Assembly: GCA_039707655.1 (NCBI GenBank)
Contig: CM077665.1
Span: 447,515,531 to 447,579,530 of the forward strand
DNA length: 64,000 bases
Reading direction: 5' to 3'
Source: Elymus sibiricus
Lineage: Eukaryota > Streptophyta > Magnoliopsida > Poales > Poaceae
Shown one piece after another: positions 12,234 through 26,171 of this stretch (the first letter of the stretch is position 1; every line of letters starts with the position of its first letter). The translations under genes were made by a program, and so were the position numbers. Under the pieces are notes generated by a model that made no database searches, was not told the DNA's origin, and worked only from the letters and a program-made list of their open reading frames with translations.

Positions 12234-13252
12234 AAAATAAATCATGAAATGCATGAAAAATAGCAAATGAAGTCAGAAAAGGGTTGAAAAGTGATGACGT
12301 GGCTTTGAATGGTACATATTGAATGCAGAAAAAGTCTTGAGTTAAAATATGTCTAAAAAATGAAATCCCGTTGTAGTAGACGAGTTTTCGTCCGAAACCC
12401 TCATACTTAGAAGGAGATTGTCCAGTTTGTACACGAAGTGCATCCAGTTTTTCCCGTAACCCTCTCAACTTTTTAGCACATGCTATGTGGGTGAAATTAT
12501 GATACCATGCCAATTTTCAACCATTTCAGAGTTCATTTGCAGTGCTTTTCAATCTCAGGGTCATCTTAGCTCAAAATAAATCATGAAATGCTTGAAAAAT
12601 AGCAAATGATGTCAGAAAAGGGTTGAAAAGTGATGATGTGGCTTTGAATGGTGCATATTGAATGCAGAAAAAGTCTTGAGTTAAAATATGATTAAAAAAA
12701 TGAAATCCCTTTGTAATAGACGAGTTTTCGTCCGAAACACTGATACTTCGAAGGAGATTGTCCAGTTTGTACACGAAGTGCATCCAGTTTTTCCCGTAAC
12801 CCTCTCAACTTTTTAGCACATGCTACGTGGGTGAAATTATGATACCATGCCAATTTTTAACCATTTCAGAGTTCATTTGCAGTGCTTTTCAATTTCAGGG
12901 TCATCTTAGCTCAAAATAAATCATGAAATGCATGAAAAATAGCAAATGAAGTCAGAAAAGGGTTGAAAAGTGATGATGTGGCTTTTAATGGTGCATATTG
13001 AATGCAGAAAAAGTATTGAGTTAAAATATGTTTAAAAATATGAAATCCCTTTGTAATAGACGAGTTTTCGTCCGAAACCCTGATACTTCGAAGGAGATTG
13101 TCCAGTTTGTACAAGAAGTGCATCCAGTTTTTCCCGTAACCCTCTCAACTTTTTAGCACATGCTATGTGGGTGAAATTATGATACCATGCCAATTTTCAA
13201 CCATTCCAGAGTTCATTTGCAGTGCTTTTCAATCTCAGGGTCATCCTAGCTC
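12234..13252. repeat. Cassette P, copy 2
   Basis: It shows the same three marked monomers as at 5097 (CCCGTTGTAGTAGACG, GAAATGCTTGAAAA, AAAAGTATTGAG), at offset 7137, and is again followed by seven A/Q monomers. Confidence 0.87.
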
Positions 13253-15632
13253 AAAATAAATCATGAAATGCATGAAAAACATCAAATGAAGTCAGAAAAG
13301 GGTTGAAAAGTGATGATGTTGCTTTGAATGGTGCATATTGAATGCAGAAAAAGTCTTGAGTTAAAATATGTTTAAAAAATGAAATCCCTTTTGTAATAGA
13401 CGAGTTTTCGTCCGAAACCCTGATACTTCGAAGGAGATTTTCCAGTTTGTACACGAAGTGCATCGAGTTTTTCCCGTAACTCTCTCAACTTTTTAGCACA
13501 TGCTATGTGGGTGAAATTATGATACCATGCCAATTTTCAACCATTTCAGAGTTCATTTGCAGTGCTATTCAATCTCAGGGTCATCTTAGCTCAAAATAAA
13601 TCATGAAATGCATGAAAAATAGCAAATGAAGTCAGAAAAGGGTTGAAAAGTGATGATGTGGCTTTTAATGGTGCATATTGAATGCAAAAAAAGTCTTGAG
13701 TTAAAATATGTTTAAAAATATGAAATCCCTTTGTAATAGACGAGTTTTCGTCCGAAACCCTGATACTTTGAAGGAGATTGTCAAGTTTGTACAAGAAGTG
13801 CATCCAGTTTTTCCCGTAACCCTCTCAACTTTTTAGCACATGCTATGTGGGTGAAATTATGATACCATGCCAATTTTCAACCATTCCAGAGTTCATTTGC
13901 AGTGCTTTTCAATCTCAGGGTCATCCTAGCTCAAAATAAATCATGAAATGCATGAAAAACATCAAATGAAGTCAGAAAAGGGTTGAAAAGTGATGATGTT
14001 GCTTTGAATGGTGCATATTGAATGCAGAAAAAGTCTTGAGTTAAAATATGTTTAAAAAATGAAATCCCTTTTGTAATAGACGAGTTTTCGTCCGAAACCC
14101 TGATACTTCGAAGGAGATTTTCCAGTTTGTACACGAAGTGCATCGAGTTTTTCCCGTAACTCTCTCAACTTTTTAGCACATGCTATGTGGGTGAAATTAT
14201 GATACCATGCCAATTTTCAACCATTTCAGAGTTCATTTGCAGTGCTATTCAATCTCAGGGTCATCTTAGCTCAAAATAAATCATGAAATGCATGAAAAAT
14301 AGCAAATGAAGTCAGAAAAGGGTTGAAAAGTGATGATGTGGCTTTTAATGGTGCATATTGAATGCAAAAAAAGTCTTGAGTTAAAATATGTTTAAAAATA
14401 TGAAATCCCTTTGTAATAGACGAGTTTTCGTCCGAAACCCTGATACTTTGAAGGAGATTGTCAAGTTTGTACAAGAAGTGCATCCAGTTTTTCCCGTAAC
14501 CCTCTCAACTTTTTAGCACATGCTATGTGGGTGAAATTATGATACCATGCCAATTTTCAACCATTCCAGAGTTCATTTGCAGTGCTTTTCAATCTCAGGG
14601 TCATCCTAGCTCAAAATAAATCATGAAATGCATGAAAAACATCAAATGAAGTCAGAAAAGGGTTGAAAAGTGATGATGTTGCTTTGAATGGTGCATATTG
14701 AATGCAGAAAAAGTCTTGAGTTAAAATATGTTTAAAAAATGAAATCCCTTTTGTAATAGACGAGTTTTCGTCCGAAACCCTGATACTTCGAAGGAGATTT
14801 TCCAGTTTGTACACGAAGTGCATCGAGTTTTTCCCGTAACTCTCTCAACTTTTTAGCACATGCTATGTGGGTGAAATTATGATACCATGCCAATTTTCAA
14901 CCATTTCAGAGTTCATTTGCAGTGCTATTCAATCTCAGGGTCATCTTAGCTCAAAATAAATCATGAAATGCATGAAAAATAGCAAATGAAGTCAGAAAAG
15001 GGTTGAAAAGTGATGATGTGGCTTTTAATGGTGCATATTGAATGCAAAAAAAGTCTTGAGTTAAAATATGTTTAAAAATATGAAATCCCTTTGTAATAGA
15101 CGAGTTTTCGTCCGAAACCCTGATACTTTGAAGGAGATTGTCAAGTTTGTACAAGAAGTGCATCCAGTTTTTCCCGTAACCCTCTCAACTTTTTAGCACA
15201 TGCTATGTGGGTGAAATTATGATTCCATGCCAATTTTCAACCATTCCAGAGTTCATTTGCAGTGCTTTTCAATCTCAGGGTCATCCTAGCTCAAAATAAA
15301 TCATGAAATGCATGAAAAACATCAAATGAAGTCAGAAAAGGGTTGAAAAGTGATGATGTTGCTTTGAATGGTGCATATTGAATGCAGAAAAAGTCTTGAG
15401 TTAAAATATGTTTAAAAAATGAAATCCCTTTTGTAATAGACGAGTTTTCGTCCGAAACCCTGATACTTCGAAGGAGATTTTCCAGTTTGTACACGAAGTG
15501 CATCGAGTTTTTGCCGTAACTCTCTCAACTTTTTAGCACATGCTATGTGGGTGAAATTATGATACCATGCCAATTTTCAACCATTTCAGAGTTCATTTGC
15601 AGTGCTTTTCAATCTCAGGGTTACCTTAGCTC
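13253..15632. repeat. A/Q dimer sub-array, A-Q-A-Q-A-Q-A
   Basis: Seven monomers alternate as at 6116. The last A again carries TTTTTGCCGT, and the last Q carries the private GATTCCATGCC. Confidence 0.9.
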
Positions 15633-15972
15633 AAAATAAATCATGAAATGCATGAAAAATAGCAAATGAAGTTAGAAAAGGGTTGAAAAGTGATGACGTG
15701 GCTTTGAATGGTGCATATTGAATGCAGAAAAAGTCTTGAGTTAAAATATGATTAAAAAAATGAAATCCCTTTGTAATAGACGAGTTTTCATCCGAAACCC
15801 TGATACTTCGAAGGAGATTGTCCAGTTTGTACACGAAGTGCATCCAGTTTTTCCCGTAACCCTCTCAACTTTTTAGCACATGCTACGTGGGTGAAATTAT
15901 GATACCATGCCAATTTTCAACCATTTCAGAGTTCATTTGCAGGGCTTTTCAATCTCAGGGTTATCTTAGCTC
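15633..15972. repeat. Chimeric junction monomer (cassette S left, block-start F right)
   Basis: The left part matches the first monomer of cassette S (GAAGTTAGAAAAG, GATGACGTGG, CTTTGAATGG). The right part matches the monomer at 11894 (GTTTTCATCCG, GCTACGTGGG, TGCAGGGCTTTT, GGGTTATC). The switch lies between about 15706 and 15780. This is the footprint expected for an unequal exchange between those two monomers that produced the 3739-bp duplication. Confidence 0.87.
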
Positions 15973-16991
15973 AAAATAAATCATGAAATGCATGAAAAAT
16001 AGCAAATGAAGTCAGAAAAGGGTTGAAAAGTGATGACGTGGCTTTGAATGGTACATATTGAATGCAGAAAAAGTCTTGAGTTAAAATATGTCTAAAAAAT
16101 GAAATCCCGTTGTAGTAGACGAGTTTTCGTCCGAAACCCTCATACTTAGAAGGAGATTGTCCAGTTTGTACACGAAGTGCATCCAGTTTTTCCCGTAACC
16201 CTCTCAACTTTTTAGCACATGCTATGTGGGTGAAATTATGATACCATGCCAATTTTCAACCATTTCAGAGTTCATTTGCAGTGCTTTTCAATCTCAGGGT
16301 CATCTTAGCTCAAAATAAATCATGAAATGCTTGAAAAATAGCAAATGATGTCAGAAAAGGGTTGAAAAGTGATGATGTGGCTTTGAATGGTGCATATTGA
16401 ATGCAGAAAAAGTCTTGAGTTAAAATATGATTAAAAAAATGAAATCCCTTTGTAATAGACGAGTTTTCGTCCGAAACACTGATACTTCGAAGGAGATTGT
16501 CCAGTTTGTACACGAAGTGCATCCAGTTTTTCCCGTAACCCTCTCAACTTTTTAGCACATGCTACGTGGGTGAAATTATGATACCATGCCAATTTTTAAC
16601 CATTTCAGAGTTCATTTGCAGTGCTTTTCAATTTCAGGGTCATCTTAGCTCAAAATAAATCATGAAATGCATGAAAAATAGCAAATGAAGTCAGAAAAGG
16701 GTTGAAAAGTGATGATGTGGCTTTTAATGGTGCATATTGAATGCAGAAAAAGTATTGAGTTAAAATATGTTTAAAAATATGAAATCCCTTTGTAATAGAC
16801 GAGTTTTCGTCCGAAACCCTGATACTTCGAAGGAGATTGTCCAGTTTGTACAAGAAGTGCATCCAGTTTTTCCCGTAACCCTCTCAACTTTTTAGCACAT
16901 GCTATGTGGGTGAAATTATGATACCATGCCAATTTTCAACCATTCCAGAGTTCATTTGCAGTGCTTTTCAATCTCAGGGTCATCCTAGCTC
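15973..16991. repeat. Cassette P, copy 3
   Basis: The three marked monomers recur at offset 3739 from copy 2, inside the second 11-monomer unit. Confidence 0.87.
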
Positions 16992-19371
16992 AAAATAAAT
17001 CATGAAATGCATGAAAAACATCAAATGAAGTCAGAAAAGGGTTGAAAAGTGATGATGTTGCTTTGAATGGTGCATATTGAATGCAGAAAAAGTCTTGAGT
17101 TAAAATATGTTTAAAAAATGAAATCCCTTTTGTAATAGACGAGTTTTCGTCCGAAACCCTGATACTTCGAAGGAGATTTTCCAGTTTGTACACGAAGTGC
17201 ATCGAGTTTTTCCCGTAACTCTCTCAACTTTTTAGCACATGCTATGTGGGTGAAATTATGATACCATGCCAATTTTCAACCATTTCAGAGTTCATTTGCA
17301 GTGCTATTCAATCTCAGGGTCATCTTAGCTCAAAATAAATCATGAAATGCATGAAAAATAGCAAATGAAGTCAGAAAAGGGTTGAAAAGTGATGATGTGG
17401 CTTTTAATGGTGCATATTGAATGCAAAAAAAGTCTTGAGTTAAAATATGTTTAAAAATATGAAATCCCTTTGTAATAGACGAGTTTTCGTCCGAAACCCT
17501 GATACTTTGAAGGAGATTGTCAAGTTTGTACAAGAAGTGCATCCAGTTTTTCCCGTAACCCTCTCAACTTTTTAGCACATGCTATGTGGGTGAAATTATG
17601 ATACCATGCCAATTTTCAACCATTCCAGAGTTCATTTGCAGTGCTTTTCAATCTCAGGGTCATCCTAGCTCAAAATAAATCATGAAATGCATGAAAAACA
17701 TCAAATGAAGTCAGAAAAGGGTTGAAAAGTGATGATGTTGCTTTGAATGGTGCATATTGAATGCAGAAAAAGTCTTGAGTTAAAATATGTTTAAAAAATG
17801 AAATCCCTTTTGTAATAGACGAGTTTTCGTCCGAAACCCTGATACTTCGAAGGAGATTTTCCAGTTTGTACACGAAGTGCATCGAGTTTTTCCCGTAACT
17901 CTCTCAACTTTTTAGCACATGCTATGTGGGTGAAATTATGATACCATGCCAATTTTCAACCATTTCAGAGTTCATTTGCAGTGCTATTCAATCTCAGGGT
18001 CATCTTAGCTCAAAATAAATCATGAAATGCATGAAAAATAGCAAATGAAGTCAGAAAAGGGTTGAAAAGTGATGATGTGGCTTTTAATGGTGCATATTGA
18101 ATGCAAAAAAAGTCTTGAGTTAAAATATGTTTAAAAATATGAAATCCCTTTGTAATAGACGAGTTTTCGTCCGAAACCCTGATACTTTGAAGGAGATTGT
18201 CAAGTTTGTACAAGAAGTGCATCCAGTTTTTCCCGTAACCCTCTCAACTTTTTAGCACATGCTATGTGGGTGAAATTATGATACCATGCCAATTTTCAAC
18301 CATTCCAGAGTTCATTTGCAGTGCTTTTCAATCTCAGGGTCATCCTAGCTCAAAATAAATCATGAAATGCATGAAAAACATCAAATGAAGTCAGAAAAGG
18401 GTTGAAAAGTGATGATGTTGCTTTGAATGGTGCATATTGAATGCAGAAAAAGTCTTGAGTTAAAATATGTTTAAAAAATGAAATCCCTTTTGTAATAGAC
18501 GAGTTTTCGTCCGAAACCCTGATACTTCGAAGGAGATTTTCCAGTTTGTACACGAAGTGCATCGAGTTTTTCCCGTAACTCTCTCAACTTTTTAGCACAT
18601 GCTATGTGGGTGAAATTATGATACCATGCCAATTTTCAACCATTTCAGAGTTCATTTGCAGTGCTATTCAATCTCAGGGTCATCTTAGCTCAAAATAAAT
18701 CATGAAATGCATGAAAAATAGCAAATGAAGTCAGAAAAGGGTTGAAAAGTGATGATGTGGCTTTTAATGGTGCATATTGAATGCAAAAAAAGTCTTGAGT
18801 TAAAATATGTTTAAAAATATGAAATCCCTTTGTAATAGACGAGTTTTCGTCCGAAACCCTGATACTTTGAAGGAGATTGTCAAGTTTGTACAAGAAGTGC
18901 ATCCAGTTTTTCCCGTAACCCTCTCAACTTTTTAGCACATGCTATGTGGGTGAAATTATGATTCCATGCCAATTTTCAACCATTCCAGAGTTCATTTGCA
19001 GTGCTTTTCAATCTCAGGGTCATCCTAGCTCAAAATAAATCATGAAATGCATGAAAAACATCAAATGAAGTCAGAAAAGGGTTGAAAAGTGATGATGTTG
19101 CTTTGAATGGTGCATATTGAATGCAGAAAAAGTCTTGAGTTAAAATATGTTTAAAAAATGAAATCCCTTTTGTAATAGACGAGTTTTCGTCCGAAACCCT
19201 GATACTTCGAAGGAGATTTTCCAGTTTGTACACGAAGTGCATCGAGTTTTTGCCGTAACTCTCTCAACTTTTTAGCACATGCTATGTGGGTGAAATTATG
19301 ATACCATGCCAATTTTCAACCATTTCAGAGTTCATTTGCAGTGCTTTTCAATCTCAGGGTTACCTTAGCTC
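16992..19371. repeat. A/Q dimer sub-array, A-Q-A-Q-A-Q-A
   Basis: Seven alternating monomers end with the A carrying TTTTTGCCGT. The last Q has GATTCCATGCC, shared with 13253-15632. Confidence 0.9.
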
Positions 19372-20731
19372 AAAATAAATCATGAAATGCATGAAAAATA
19401 GCAAATGAAGTTAGAAAAGGGTTGAAAAGTGATGACGTGGCTTTGAATGGTGCATATTGAATGCAGAAAAAGTCTTGAGTTAAAATATGATTAAAAAAAT
19501 GAAATCCCTTTGTAATAGGCGAGTTTTCGTCCGAAACACTGATACTTCGAAGGAGATTGTCCAGTTTGTACACGAAGTGCATCCAGTTTTTCCCGTAACC
19601 CTCTCAACTTTTTAGCACATGCTACGTGGGTGAAATTATGATACCATGCCAATTTTCAACCATTTCAGAGTTCATTTGCAGTGCTTTTCAATTTCAGGGT
19701 CATCTTAGCTCAAAATAAATCATGAAATGCATGAAAAATAGCAAATGAAGTCAGAAAAGGGTTGAAAAGTGATGATGTGGCTTTTAATGGTGCATATTGA
19801 ATGCAGAAAAAGTCTTGAGTTAAAATATGTTTAAAAATATGAAATCCCTTTGTAATAGACGAGTTTTCGTCCGAAACCCTGATACTTCGAAGGAGATTGT
19901 CCAGTTTGTACAAGAAGTGCATCCAGTTTTTCCCGTAACCCTCTCAACTTTTTAGCACATGCTATGTGGGAGAAATTATGATACCATGCCAATTTTCAAC
20001 CATTCCAGAGTTCATTTGCAGTGCTTTTCAATCTCAGGGTCATCCTAGCGCAAAATAAATCATGAAATGCATGAAAAACATCAAATGAAGTCAAAAAAGG
20101 GTTGAAAAGTGATGATGTTGCTTTGAATGGTGCATATTGAATGCAGAAAAAGTCTTGAGTTAAAATATGTTTAAAAAATGAAATCCCTTTTGTAATAGAC
20201 GAGTTTTCGTCCGAAACCCTAATACTTCGAAGGAGATTTTCCAGTTTGTACACGAAGTGCAGCGAGTTTTTCCCGTAACTCTCTCAACTTTTCAGCACAT
20301 GCTATGTGGGTGAAATTATGATACCATGCCAATTTTAAACCATTTCAGAGTTCATTTGCAGTGCTATTCAATCTCAGGGTCATCTTAGCTCAAAATAAAT
20401 CATGAAATGCATGAAAAATAGCAAATGAAGTCAGAAAAGGGTTGAAAAGTGATGATGTGGCTTTTAATGGTGCATATTGAATCCAGAAAAAGTCTTGAGT
20501 TAAAATATGTTTAAAAATATGAAATTCCTTTGTAATAGACGAGTTTTCGTCCGAAACCCTGATACTTCGAAGGAGATTGTCCAGTTTGTACAAGAAGTGC
20601 ATCCAGTTTTTCCCGTAACCCTCTCAACTTTTTAGCACATGCTATGTGGGTGAAATTATGATACCATGCCAATTTTCAACCATTCCAGAGTTCATTTGCA
20701 GTGCTTTTCAATCTCAGGGTCATCCTAGCTC
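19372..20731. repeat. Cassette S, copy 2
   Basis: The four marked monomers are present. The first keeps TAATAGGCGAG, as in copy 1 at 8496, whereas later copies have TAATAGACGAG. This places copies 1 and 2 closer to each other than to copies 3 to 5. Confidence 0.88.
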
Positions 20732-23111
20732 AAAATAAATCATGAAATGCATGAAAAACATCAAATGAAGTCAGAAAAGGGTTGAAAAGTGATGATGTTG
20801 CTTTGAATGGTGCATATTGAATGCAGAAAAAGTCTTGAGTTAAAATATGTTTAAAAAATGAAATCCCTTTTGTAATAGACGAGTTTTCGTCCGAAACCCT
20901 GATACTTCGAAGGAGATTTTCCAGTTTGTACACGAAGTGCATCGAGTTTTTCCCGTAACTCTCTCAACTTTTTAGCACATGCTATGTGGGTGAAATTATG
21001 ATACCATGCCAATTTTCAACCATTTCAGAGTTCATTTGCAGTGCTATTCAATCTCAGGGTCATCTTAGCTCAAAATAAATCATGAAATGCATGAAAAATA
21101 GCAAATGAAGTCAGAAAAGGGTTGAAAAGTGATGATGTGGCTTTTAATGGTGCATATTGAATGCAAAAAAAGTCTTGAGTTAAAATATGTTTAAAAATAT
21201 GAAATCCCTTTGTAATAGACGAGTTTTCGTCCGAAACCCTGATACTTTGAAGGAGATTGTCAAGTTTGTACAAGAAGTGCATCCAGTTTTTCCCGTAACC
21301 CTCTCAACTTTTTAGCACATGCTATGTGGGTGAAATTATGATACCATGCCAATTTTCAACCATTCCAGAGTTCATTTGCAGTGCTTTTCAATCTCAGGGT
21401 CATCCTAGCTCAAAATAAATCATGAAATGCATGAAAAACATCAAATGAAGTCAGAAAAGGGTTGAAAAGTGATGATGTTGCTTTGAATGGTGCATATTGA
21501 ATGCAGAAAAAGTCTTGAGTTAAAATATGTTTAAAAAATGAAATCCCTTTTGTAATAGACGAGTTTTCGTCCGAAACCCTAATACTTCGAAGGAGATTTT
21601 CCAGTTTGTACACGAAGTGCATCGAGTTTTTCCCGTAACTCTCTCAACTTTTTAGCACATGCTATGTGGGTGAAATTATGATACCATGCCAATTTTCAAC
21701 CATTTCAGAGTTCATTTGCAGTGCTATTCAATCTCAGGGTCATCTTAGCTCAAAATAAATCATGAAATGCATGAAAAATAGCAAATGAAGTCAGAAAAGG
21801 GTTGAAAAGTGATGATGTGGCTTTTAATGGTGCATATTGAATGCAAAAAAAGTCTTGAGTTAAAATATGTTTAAAAATATGAAATCCCTTTGTAATAGAC
21901 GAGTTTTCGTCCGAAACCCTGATACTTTGAAGGAGATTGTCAAGTTTGTACAAGAAGTGCATCCAGTTTTTCCCGTAACCCTCTCAACTTTTTAGCACAT
22001 GCTATGTGGGTGAAATTATGATACCATGCCAATTTTCAACCATTCCAGAGTTCATTTGCAGTGCTTTTCAATCTCAGGGTCATCCTAGCTCAAAATAAAT
22101 CATGAAATGCATGAAAAACATCAAATGAAGTCAGAAAAGGGTTGAAAAGTGATGATGTTGCTTTGAATGGTGCATATTGAATGCAGAAAAAGTCTTGAGT
22201 TAAAATATGTTTAAAAAATGAAATCCCTTTTGTAATAGACGAGTTTTCGTCCGAAACCCTGATACTTCGAAGGAGATTTTCCAGTTTGTACACGAAGTGC
22301 ATCGAGTTTTTCCCGTAACTCTCTCAACTTTTTAGCACATGCTATGTGGGTGAAATTATGATACCATGCCAATTTTCAACCATTTCAGAGTTCATTTGCA
22401 GTGCTATTCAATCTCAGGGTCATCTTAGCTCAAAATAAATCATGAAATGCATGAAAAATAGCAAATGAAGTCAGAAAAGGGTTGAAAAGTGATGATGTGG
22501 CTTTTAATGGTGCATATTGAATGCAAAAAAAGTCTTGAGTTAAAATATGTTTAAAAATATGAAATCCCTTTGTAATAGACGAGTTTTCGTCCGAAACCCT
22601 GATACTTTGAAGGAGATTGTCAAGTTTGTACAAGAAGTGCATCCAGTTTTTCCCGTAACCCTCTCAACTTTTTAGCACATGCTATGTGGGTGAAATTATG
22701 ATACCATGCCAATTTTCAACCATTCCAGAGTTCATTTGCAGTGCTTTTCAATCTCAGGGTCATCCTAGCTCAAAATAAATCATGAAATGCATGAAAAACA
22801 TCAAATGAAGTCAGAAAAGGGTTGAAAAGTGATGATGTTGCTTTGAATGGTGCATATTGAATGCAGAAAAAGTCTTGAGTTAAAATATGTTTAAAAAATG
22901 AAATCCCTTTTGTAATAGACGAGTTTTCGTCCGAAACCCTGATACTTCGAAGGAGATTTTCCAGTTTGTACACGAAGTGCATCGAGTTTTTGCCGTAACT
23001 CTCTCAACTTTTTAGCACATGCTATGTGGGTGAAATTATGATACCATGCCAATTTTCAACCATTTCAGAGTTCATTTGCAGTGCTTTTCAATCTCAGGGT
23101 TACCTTAGCTC
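20732..23111. repeat. A/Q dimer sub-array, A-Q-A-Q-A-Q-A
   Basis: Seven alternating monomers run across the end of composite block copy 2. The second A (21412) has CCCTAATAC, as at 10536. In copy 1 that A is followed by a D monomer. Here two further Q-A dimers follow, ending with the TTTTTGCCGT A monomer. Confidence 0.88.
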
Positions 23112-24471
23112 AAAATAAATCATGAAATGCATGAAAAATAGCAAATGAAGTTAGAAAAGGGTTGAAAAGTGATGACGTGGCTTTGAATGGTGCATATTGA
23201 ATGCAGAAAAAGTCTTGAGTTAAAATATGATTAAAAAAATGAAATCCCTTTGTAATAGACGAGTTTTCGTCCGAAACACTGATACTTCGAAGGAGATTGT
23301 CCAGTTTGTACACGAAGTGCATCCAGTTTTTCCCGTAACCCTCTCAACTTTTTAGCACATGCTACGTGGGTGAAATTATGATACCATGCCAATTTTCAAC
23401 CATTTCAGAGTTCATTTGCAGTGCTTTTCAATTTCAGGGTCATCTTAGCTCAAAATAAATCATGAAATGCATGAAAAATAGCAAATGAAGTCAGAAAAGG
23501 GTTGAAAAGTGATGATGTGGCTTTTAATGGTGCATATTGAATGCAGAAAAAGTCTTGAGTTAAAATATGTTTAAAAATATGAAATCCCTTTGTAATAGAC
23601 GAGTTTTCGTCCGAAACCCTGATACTTCGAAGGAGATTGTCCAGTTTGTACAAGAAGTGCATCCAGTTTTTCCCGTAACCCTCTCAACTTTTTAGCACAT
23701 GCTATGTGGGAGAAATTATGATACCATGCCAATTTTCAACCATTCCAGAGTTCATTTGCAGTGCTTTTCAATCTCAGGGTCATCCTAGCGCAAAATAAAT
23801 CATGAAATGCATGAAAAACATCAAATGAAGTCAAAAAAGGGTTGAAAAGTGATGATGTTGCTTTGAATGGTGCATATTGAATGCAGAAAAAGTCTTGAGT
23901 TAAAATATGTTTAAAAAATGAAATCCCTTTTGTAATAGACGAGTTTTCGTCCGAAACCCTAATACTTCGAAGGAGATTTTCCAGTTTGTACACGAAGTGC
24001 AGCGAGTTTTTCCCGTAACTCTCTCAACTTTTCAGCACATGCTATGTGGGTGAAATTATGATACCATGCCAATTTTAAACCATTTCAGAGTTCATTTGCA
24101 GTGCTGTTCAATCTCAGGGTCATCTTAGCTCAAAATAAATCATGAAATGCATGAAAAATAGCAAATGAAGTCAGAAAAGGGTTGAAAAGTGATGATGTGG
24201 CTTTTAATGGTGCATATTGAATCCAGAAAAAGTCTTGAGTTAAAATATGTTTAAAAATATGAAATTCCTTTGTAATAGACGAGTTTTCGTCCGAAACCCT
24301 GATACTTCGAAGGAGATTGTCCAGTTTGTACAAGAAGTGCATCCAGTTTTTCCCGTAACCCTCTCAACTTTTTAGCACATGCTATGTGGGTGAAATTATG
24401 ATACCATGCCAATTTTCAACCATTCCAGAGTTCATTTGCAGTGCTTTTCAATCTCAGGGTCATCCTAGCTC
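23112..24471. repeat. Cassette S, copy 3
   Basis: The four marked monomers are present. The first has TAATAGACGAG. The third ends with the private GTGCTGTTCAATC (variant base near 24106), shared only with copy 4. Confidence 0.88.
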
Positions 24472-26171
24472 AAAATAAATCATGAAATGCATGAAAAACA
24501 TCAAATGAAGTCAGAAAAGGGTTGAAAAGTGATGATGTTGCTTTGAATGGTGCATATTGAATGCAGAAAAAGTCTTGAGTTAAAATATGTTTAAAAAATG
24601 AAATCCCTTTTGTAATAGACGAGTTTTCGTCCGAAACCCTGATACTTCGAAGGAGATTTTCCAGTTTGTACACGAAGTGCATCGAGTTTTTCCCGTAACT
24701 CTCTCAACTTTTTAGCACATGCTATGTGGGTGAAATTATGATACCATGCCAATTTTCAACCATTTCAGAGTTCATTTGCAGTGCTATTCAATCTCAGGGT
24801 CATCTTAGCTCAAAATAAATCATGAAATGCATGAAAAATAGCAAATGAAGTCAGAAAAGGGTTGAAAAGTGATGATGTGGCTTTTAATGGTGCATATTGA
24901 ATGCAAAAAAAGTCTTGAGTTAAAATATGTTTAAAAATATGAAATCCCTTTGTAATAGACGAGTTTTCGTCCGAAACCCTGATACTTTGAAGGAGATTGT
25001 CAAGTTTGTACAAGAAGTGCATCCAGTTTTTCCCGTAACCCTCTCAACTTTTTAGCACATGCTATGTGGGTGAAATTATGATACCATGCCAATTTTCAAC
25101 CATTCCAGAGTTCATTTGCAGTGCTTTTCAATCTCAGGGTCATCCTAGCTCAAAATAAATCATGAAATGCATGAAAAACATCAAATGAAGTCAGAAAAGG
25201 GTTGAAAAGTGATGATGTTGCTTTGAATGGTGCATATTGAATGCAGAAAAAGTCTTGAGTTAAAATATGTTTAAAAAATGAAATCCCTTTTGTAATAGAC
25301 GAGTTTTCGTCCGAAACCCTGATACTTCGAAGGAGATTTTCCAGTTTGTACACGAAGTGCATCGAGTTTTTCCCGTAACTCTCTCAACTTTTTAGCACAT
25401 GCTATGTGGGTGAAATTATGATACCATGCCAATTTTCAACCATTTCAGAGTTCATTTGCAGTGCTATTCAATCTCAGGGTCATCTTAGCTCAAAATAAAT
25501 CATGAAATGCATGAAAAATAGCAAATGAAGTCAGAAAAGGGTTGAAAAGTGATGATGTGGCTTTTAATGGTGCATATTGAATGCAAAAAAAGTCTTGAGT
25601 TAAAATATGTTTAAAAATATGAAATCCCTTTGTAATAGACGAGTTTTCGTCCGAAACCCTGATACTTTGAAGGAGATTGTCAAGTTTGTACAAGAAGTGC
25701 ATCCAGTTTTTCCCGTAACCCTCTCAACTTTCTAGCACATGCTATGTGGGTGAAATTATGATACCATGCCAATTTTCAACCATTCCAGAGTTCATTTGCA
25801 GTGCTTTTCAATCTCAGGGTCATCCTAGCTCAAAATAAATCATGAAATGCATGAAAAACATCAAATGAAGTCAGAAAAGGGTTGAAAAGTGATGATGTTG
25901 CTTTGAATGGTGCATATTGAATGCAGAAAAAGTCTTGAGTTAAAATATGTTTAAAAAATGAAATCCCTTTTGTAATAGACGAGTTTTCGTCCGAAACCCT
26001 GATACTTCGAAGGAGATTTTCCAGTTTGTACACGAAGTGCATCGAGTTTTTGCCGTAACTCTCTCAACTTTTTAGCACATGCTATGTGGGTGAAATTATG
26101 ATACCATGCCAATTTTCAACCATTTCAGAGTTCATTTGCAGTGCTTTTCAATCTCAGGGTTACCTTAGCTC
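24472..26171. repeat. A/Q dimer sub-array, A-Q-A-Q-A
   Basis: This is a five-monomer version of the A/Q sub-array, one dimer shorter than at 20732. It ends with the TTTTTGCCGT A monomer. The same five-monomer form is found at 35009. Confidence 0.9.

Larger units (their letters stand above)
11894..19371. repeat. Tandem duplication of an 11-monomer unit (2 x 3739 bp)
   Basis: The first unit is 11894-15632 and the second 15633-19371. Each has one F-like monomer, cassette P and A-Q-A-Q-A-Q-A. The private variant GATTCCATGCC appears in the last Q monomer of both units but not in the matching monomer of block copy 1 (near 8090). This ties the two units together as the most recent event of the three. 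The first monomer of the second unit is a chimera. Confidence 0.88.
10876..21751. repeat. Composite block, copy 2, with internal 11-monomer duplication (10876 bp)
   Basis: Monomers start at 10876, 11216, 11555, 11894, 12234, 12573, then every 340 bp to 15973, 16312, and every 340 bp to 21412. The first 14 (10876-15632) match 3739-8495 at offset 7137. The last 17 (15973-21751) match 5097-10875 at offset 10876. The extra 3739 bp are a tandem duplication of 11 monomers. Differences from copy 1 are very few by eye, for example GATTCCATGCC near 15223 and 18961, so the duplication looks recent. Confidence 0.9.
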
